DNA of 46,003 bases from Cyclobacteriaceae bacterium (lineage in GTDB: Bacteria; Bacteroidota; Bacteroidia; Cytophagales; Cyclobacteriaceae), in NCBI GenBank assembly GCA_020436125.1, contig JAGQYK010000023.1, positions 1-46,003 of the forward strand, in the 5' to 3' direction. Of this stretch, positions 42,310 to 46,003 are shown piece by piece. The notes below the pieces were generated by a model. That model saw nothing but the letters and a program-made list of their open reading frames with translations. It searched no databases and was not told the DNA's origin. How positions within the stretch are numbered: the first letter of the stretch is position 1; every line of letters begins with the position of its first letter. Made by a program: the position numbers and the translations under genes.

Positions 42310-43752
42310 TTATGATTTAATGTCTGACAAAAATGATTTTAAGGACTCTAAAGTTTTATTCTGATCACCGGAAATCAAAGTCAGGTTTTGACTTTTGAAA
42401 GTTTCCAAATTGGATGCAGATGTATTAGCTGCAATAATGGCTTTACCCAGAATAGGTTTCTTACGCCCAAACCCAGGTGCTTTTAGCAAGTCAAGTACTT
42501 TCATGCGCACCCATTGATCGTTTACTTTGTCTTTGAAAATAATGGCGCCATCAAGCGAACGTAAATTATCAATGTGGTTTTTTCTAACGGATAAAAGATC
42601 GCCTTCAAATACTGGCTCCACTACGTTGAATCCATTCTTTTCAATGGCCTCACGATAGGGCTTTACCGCCTGCTCATCTACACGATCATGCACCAGATAG
42701 ATCGACTTGCCATTGCTTTCGTCTTGCGTTGTGCGCTCATTGGATTCCAAAAGTTCTTCTCGCATGATGTTTTTAAAATCTTCCAATGGGTTTTGAAGAA
42801 TCTCAGCACCTTCCTGTGCATCAACATCTCGTTTTATGGTATCGATGAATGATTTCTGGCGATCGCTAGCATTTTTAAGGTTGGGAGAAATCCAGATCAG
42901 ACGTGAGAAATCTTCATTTCTACTTTTCTTGGCTATGCTTAATTCGGCAGCCAATTGATTCTGAATATCTACTACGGATTGATTGGCTCCTTCTGGAATT
43001 TCACCATAAGCACTACCGATTAGGTGAATGGATAAGCTACATTTCTCAAGATCTTTCTTTACCATGTTTTCCAGTTCCGAGAATTGAGCAGGTAATGTCT
43101 GTTTTGGGAGAACAATGTATCCATGCCGTTGAAGCTCACGTTTGATGATGTTTCTTTGCACGGATAAGTCATGACCAGTCTCAGCAAGATAAATGGTCTT
43201 TCTTTTAAGGATATTTTTGACCTCTGCATTTGTTTCGCCCTCTTTCAGGTAGATGAGTGCTTCGTGAATGTCATAGGCCAAGTCGACCATCTTCATCCAA
43301 TATTGTCTCTCCGCTTCTTCACTAAAAAAATCAGCATATTCTTTCATCAATCCGGTTTCGGTATCCAATTGATACATATCGTATCCAATCAAATCCCTTA
43401 GTCGTGGGGGTTGCTCCGTATTGGAAAGAGGTGTTTTCATTACTTTGAAAACCCTATTGACTTGTGTGCTGGTTGTGGCTTTATAAAATGATTCTACTGT
43501 ATCGAGACATCTTCCTGATTCTATGAATTCTTTGGACAGTACGGCCACTAACACCGCTGCATTGTCCATGGTGGAGGCGGTCATGGAATCAAATTCTTCC
43601 TTTAGTACAATGTTTGGTTTTTGGCCCAACACCTGAAAGAGCATTAACTCAAGGAATTTTTTGAACTGGGTAACCCAACCCAACTCTTTGTTGGTTGGAG
43701 ACTCATTGTCCTTTTCTGCAAACGCGATAATTACATCAATATCTAAAGCCAT
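42310..43752 (-). CDS. Protein with three TIR-like/nucleotide-binding segments
   Basis: A 480-residue soluble protein. Segment 1 (about 1-165) is TIR-like: DIDVIIAFAEKD (strand A), MDNAAVLVAVLSKEFIESGRC and TVESFYKA, where Cys82 and Glu87 are near the TIR catalytic Glu position. Segment 2 (about 186-310) starts KTIYLAETGHDLSVQRN and has CSLSIHLIGSAYG, like DUF4062/TIR-related Rossmann folds. Segment 3 (about 349-480) starts KSIYLVHDRVDE and has LDGAIIFKDK. Repeated 'strand, helix, SxxxxHLIG' order suggests one duplicated fold. TIR domains either cleave NAD+ or act as adaptors; which applies is unclear. It lies between the Npt-like and STAND genes with 18-bp and 5-bp gaps. Confidence 0.72.
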   Translation of the reverse strand: MALDIDVIIAFAEKDNESPTNKELGWVTQFKKFLELMLFQVLGQKPNIVLKEEFDSMTASTMDNAAVLVAVLSKEFIESGRCLDTVESFYKATTSTQVNRVFKVMKTPLSNTEQPPRLRDLIGYDMYQLDTETGLMKEYADFFSEEAERQYWMKMVDLAYDIHEALIYLKEGETNAEVKNILKRKTIYLAETGHDLSVQRNIIKRELQRHGYIVLPKQTLPAQFSELENMVKKDLEKCSLSIHLIGSAYGEIPEGANQSVVDIQNQLAAELSIAKKSRNEDFSRLIWISPNLKNASDRQKSFIDTIKRDVDAQEGAEILQNPLEDFKNIMREELLESNERTTQDESNGKSIYLVHDRVDEQAVKPYREAIEKNGFNVVEPVFEGDLLSVRKNHIDNLRSLDGAIIFKDKVNDQWVRMKVLDLLKAPGFGRKKPILGKAIIAANTSASNLETFKSQNLTLISGDQNKTLESLKSFLSDIKS

Positions 43753-43770
43753 TGGTAGACGTATTATATT

Positions 43771-46003
43771 TTATATCTGAGTGTATTGTAATTCTTTTTC
43801 GGTACTATTTTTTATCAGCTTTTGAACCAGTTCGTGGTGATTGGCAAGCACAAAATAGAAATCAGCAAGACTGATTCTGAAAACCACGGAATACTCTGTT
43901 GCTGTTGCCTCTTTTATTACCGGAAGGAGGCCATTTTGAAAGAGGTCTCCAAACGCAGCACCTCTTGGCAAATCTATTTTTTCATCGTTTTCTGTTTGCA
44001 ACTTCACCTCACCATGTGCTACTATCAGAATGGGATTGGACTCATTTTCTTCAAAAACGATGCGGTCCCCAGTATTGAGGGTGACAGGTACAATTTTATC
44101 AGCCAAATCACTGAGCATGTTACCTTCAATGCCTTTGAATATTTTTAGTTGTTTGATAAACATGACCATTTCAATCCCGAGAAAAAATCCGTCTTCCAAC
44201 CCATCCAGCAATTGATTGTTCTCTATAGAGGAGTCAAGAAACTTTTTGTCTTTGAAAGGCAAACGCTCGGCAATGGTCTCATACATCGCCTTGTCTTTAT
44301 TATAGATTACCCACGCAGCTGTCTCTTGCAGTAGCTTGTCTTGATTAAACATTTGAGCAATCAACCCACGACTCACTCTGAAGTCTTGCATGTAAGCAGT
44401 AGCATGAATCGCACATAATTTTGTCCAGCGATTATTAAAATTAAAGTCACGGTTGAGCACGTAATTAATTACCTGAACTGGATTGTAACTTTCCCTTGGA
44501 AAATGGATCTGAAGTTTTTCTAATTTCTCGCCAGTAGAATCATCATCAAGTAGGGGGATCAATTTAGGCTTGAGATCAGGATCAAGAAAGAGGTCTAACA
44601 ACTCTAATGCATAGGCAGTACCATCTGCTGAGTCTGATTCAATATTTTCCTTTACTAGCTGTACAGAGTTGGGATCATAAATAAGCGATAATAGCAATGT
44701 AATCTGATCGTAATTGTCACGCACCTCTTCCCTTAGGGCTTCCTTTAAGAATTTAAAATGATCTTCATTGGTAAGTTCTTCGAGAGCCGCAAGGTTCCAT
44801 AAGGTTTTGCTCATTTCAACATCCAGCAAGTCCTTTACAATGGTAGCTTCCCTTCCTTCTGCCTGGTAGGTCATGTAGCGCAGTGAGTAAAGTATTTGCT
44901 TCACAATTCTCTTGTCAGGATAATCTGCTTTTTCCCATAACAAGGCCGTTCCTTTAGGTCCGCCAATATGCCCTATAATTTGTACAATTTTCAACATCAC
45001 CAAATCGCGCTGACCTGATTTGTGAAAGGCAGACTCAAGGGTTTCCAGTGCAGCCTCTCTGGCTTCCTTTAGTGCAGAGGCAGCTTGATGCGCATAAGTT
45101 GGAGAGGAGAGTAACTCTATTAATACATTCCAGGTTTCTGGTCTTTTTACTTTACGGGCAGTCAATAAAGCTTCTTCTCTTACTTTAGGATCTCCATCGC
45201 GCAAAAGTTCCAATAGAATAAAGATCGTTTTCTGGCTCACCATTTTACGAAGCAGTTTAGCCGCCAGCATTCTATCAGACTGCTTTACTGACTTACTTAA
45301 TTTCATCAAACGCTCGACTGAGATGGAGAGGAGATCACTGTCTTCTGCTTCTCCTGCAGCTTGCTTGGCAAGGCCCTTTATTTCGTTGCCAATATCCTGG
45401 CCAATGCCTAGTTCAGAAATTTTGTCTTTGGCAAATTGTTTCACCTTTCTCAGGTCACTATCAGCGAGTCTTATTACTGAGGATTCGAATAGGGCAGGCT
45501 CAAGTTTTTCCATGAGCTTTAAACCGTATATTACTTTTTCTTCAACATTGCCATTGACCTCACTGGAAAGTACACTGTCCATAGTATACTCTTTGACAAT
45601 ATTCTTTTCCGTTTCAGATTTACTCTTAATCAAAGAGCTTTGAAGAGTTTCTTTGTAGCCTTTGTGCATGCGGCTGGTTACCCAATACCAAACCAATAAC
45701 ACAGGGATGGTGAATAGAGTAACTGACAATAAGTTGAAAATATCAAATGAGTTAATCAATACGATGAGTCCCCCTGCCAGTGTACTTCCAATTCCGATTA
45801 CGATACCTTCAATTTTAGTCTGTGCATCTATCTTAATGGACTTGTGCATCGGCACATAATAGTATTTGAAAGTGGGTTCGTCAATGGCCTCTTTCATGGA
45901 GTTGATAAAGAGTTTACTCATTGCGATCATAATGAAGAAGAAAATTACAGAATTGCCGGCAGCGTTATCGAACCCGAAATATGCACCTAAGGCAAATGCA
46001 CCT
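43771..46003 (-). CDS. Npt-like membrane transporter fused to HEAT repeats and cNMP-binding-like domain (5' end missing)
   Basis: The frame is open to the right edge, so the N-terminus is outside the window; 743 residues are visible. The visible start has the last helices of an Npt1/Npt2 (ATP/ADP translocase-like, MFS) domain, including KEAIDEPTFKYYYVPMHKS and IKIDAQTKIEGIVIGIGS, and two further helices to about residue 105. Then follow about 450 residues of HEAT-like helical pairs (e.g. DRMLAAKLLRKM, DGDPKVREEALLTARKV) and a C-terminal CAP_ED-like domain (about 605-735: LNTGDRIVFEENE, HGEVKL, RGAAFGDLF). The usual PRxA/S phosphate-binding Arg is not clear. It may sense or move nucleotides at the inner membrane. 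It is the first visible gene of the cluster. Confidence 0.8.
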   Translation of the reverse strand, partial: GAFALGAYFGFDNAAGNSVIFFFIMIAMSKLFINSMKEAIDEPTFKYYYVPMHKSIKIDAQTKIEGIVIGIGSTLAGGLIVLINSFDIFNLLSVTLFTIPVLLVWYWVTSRMHKGYKETLQSSLIKSKSETEKNIVKEYTMDSVLSSEVNGNVEEKVIYGLKLMEKLEPALFESSVIRLADSDLRKVKQFAKDKISELGIGQDIGNEIKGLAKQAAGEAEDSDLLSISVERLMKLSKSVKQSDRMLAAKLLRKMVSQKTIFILLELLRDGDPKVREEALLTARKVKRPETWNVLIELLSSPTYAHQAASALKEAREAALETLESAFHKSGQRDLVMLKIVQIIGHIGGPKGTALLWEKADYPDKRIVKQILYSLRYMTYQAEGREATIVKDLLDVEMSKTLWNLAALEELTNEDHFKFLKEALREEVRDNYDQITLLLSLIYDPNSVQLVKENIESDSADGTAYALELLDLFLDPDLKPKLIPLLDDDSTGEKLEKLQIHFPRESYNPVQVINYVLNRDFNFNNRWTKLCAIHATAYMQDFRVSRGLIAQMFNQDKLLQETAAWVIYNKDKAMYETIAERLPFKDKKFLDSSIENNQLLDGLEDGFFLGIEMVMFIKQLKIFKGIEGNMLSDLADKIVPVTLNTGDRIVFEENESNPILIVAHGEVKLQTENDEKIDLPRGAAFGDLFQNGLLPVIKEATATEYSVVFRISLADFYFVLANHHELVQKLIKNSTEKELQYTQI

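Noticed and set aside
1-46003. CRISPR arrays, tRNA/rRNA genes, insertion sequences, prophage
   Set aside because: I found no short regularly spaced direct repeats, cloverleaf-like segments, transposase or integrase-like proteins, or phage structural proteins. The only long repeats are the in-frame protein repeats.

Overview
The window looks like a chromosomal segment of a Bacteroidota bacterium, most likely an aerobic, gliding-type member of the Cytophagales. The evidence is an alternative complex III operon joined to an aa3 oxidase operon, a very large protein with a type IX secretion (T9SS) sorting domain, the long two-part form of IspG, promoters with TAnnTTTG-like -7 elements, and almost no Shine-Dalgarno sequences. 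No RNA genes, insertion sequences, prophage genes or CRISPR arrays were seen.

Region 1 (1-14431, + strand) is a respiratory supercluster. It begins inside actA and runs actB-actC-actD-actE-actF (quinol to cytochrome c, alternative complex III). It continues with oxidase subunits II and I, heme A synthase (ctaA), heme O synthase (ctaB), two subunit III paralogues and subunit IV, and ends at a strong intrinsic terminator. Together these genes carry electrons from menaquinol to O2 and make the heme a that the oxidase needs. A 15-bp perfect inverted repeat followed by a T-rich run lies over the first codons of ctaA, just where structural genes give way to heme-synthesis genes.

Region 2 (14447-16093, +) holds oxidase accessory genes: a Sco-like protein lacking the copper-binding cysteines, a DUF420/CtaM-like membrane protein, a small exported CxxC membrane protein and a DUF983 protein.

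Region 3 (16140-28510, both strands) is mostly housekeeping: a 1212-residue NtrY-like histidine kinase without a partner regulator, an MlaF/MlaE-type lipid ABC transporter pair, a short-chain dehydrogenase, ispG with two small downstream genes, a lysine-rich lipoprotein, an SRAP/HMCES-family protein whose three catalytic residues are all replaced, a YheT-like hydrolase, a DinB/YfiT-type protein and a TerC-type membrane protein.

Region 4 (28691-46003, - strand) is the most unusual part. Six tightly packed co-directional genes run from the right edge to a terminator at 28691-28718. They are an Npt-type nucleotide-transporter-like membrane protein fused to HEAT repeats and a cyclic-nucleotide-binding-like domain, a protein with three TIR-like segments, a membrane-anchored nSTAND-type NTPase with a coiled coil and WD40 propeller, a PorT-like outer-membrane barrel, a lipoprotein beta-propeller, and a 2665-residue T9SS-secreted repeat protein. 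The layout suggests one envelope-spanning sensing or conflict system; the system-level function is inference.
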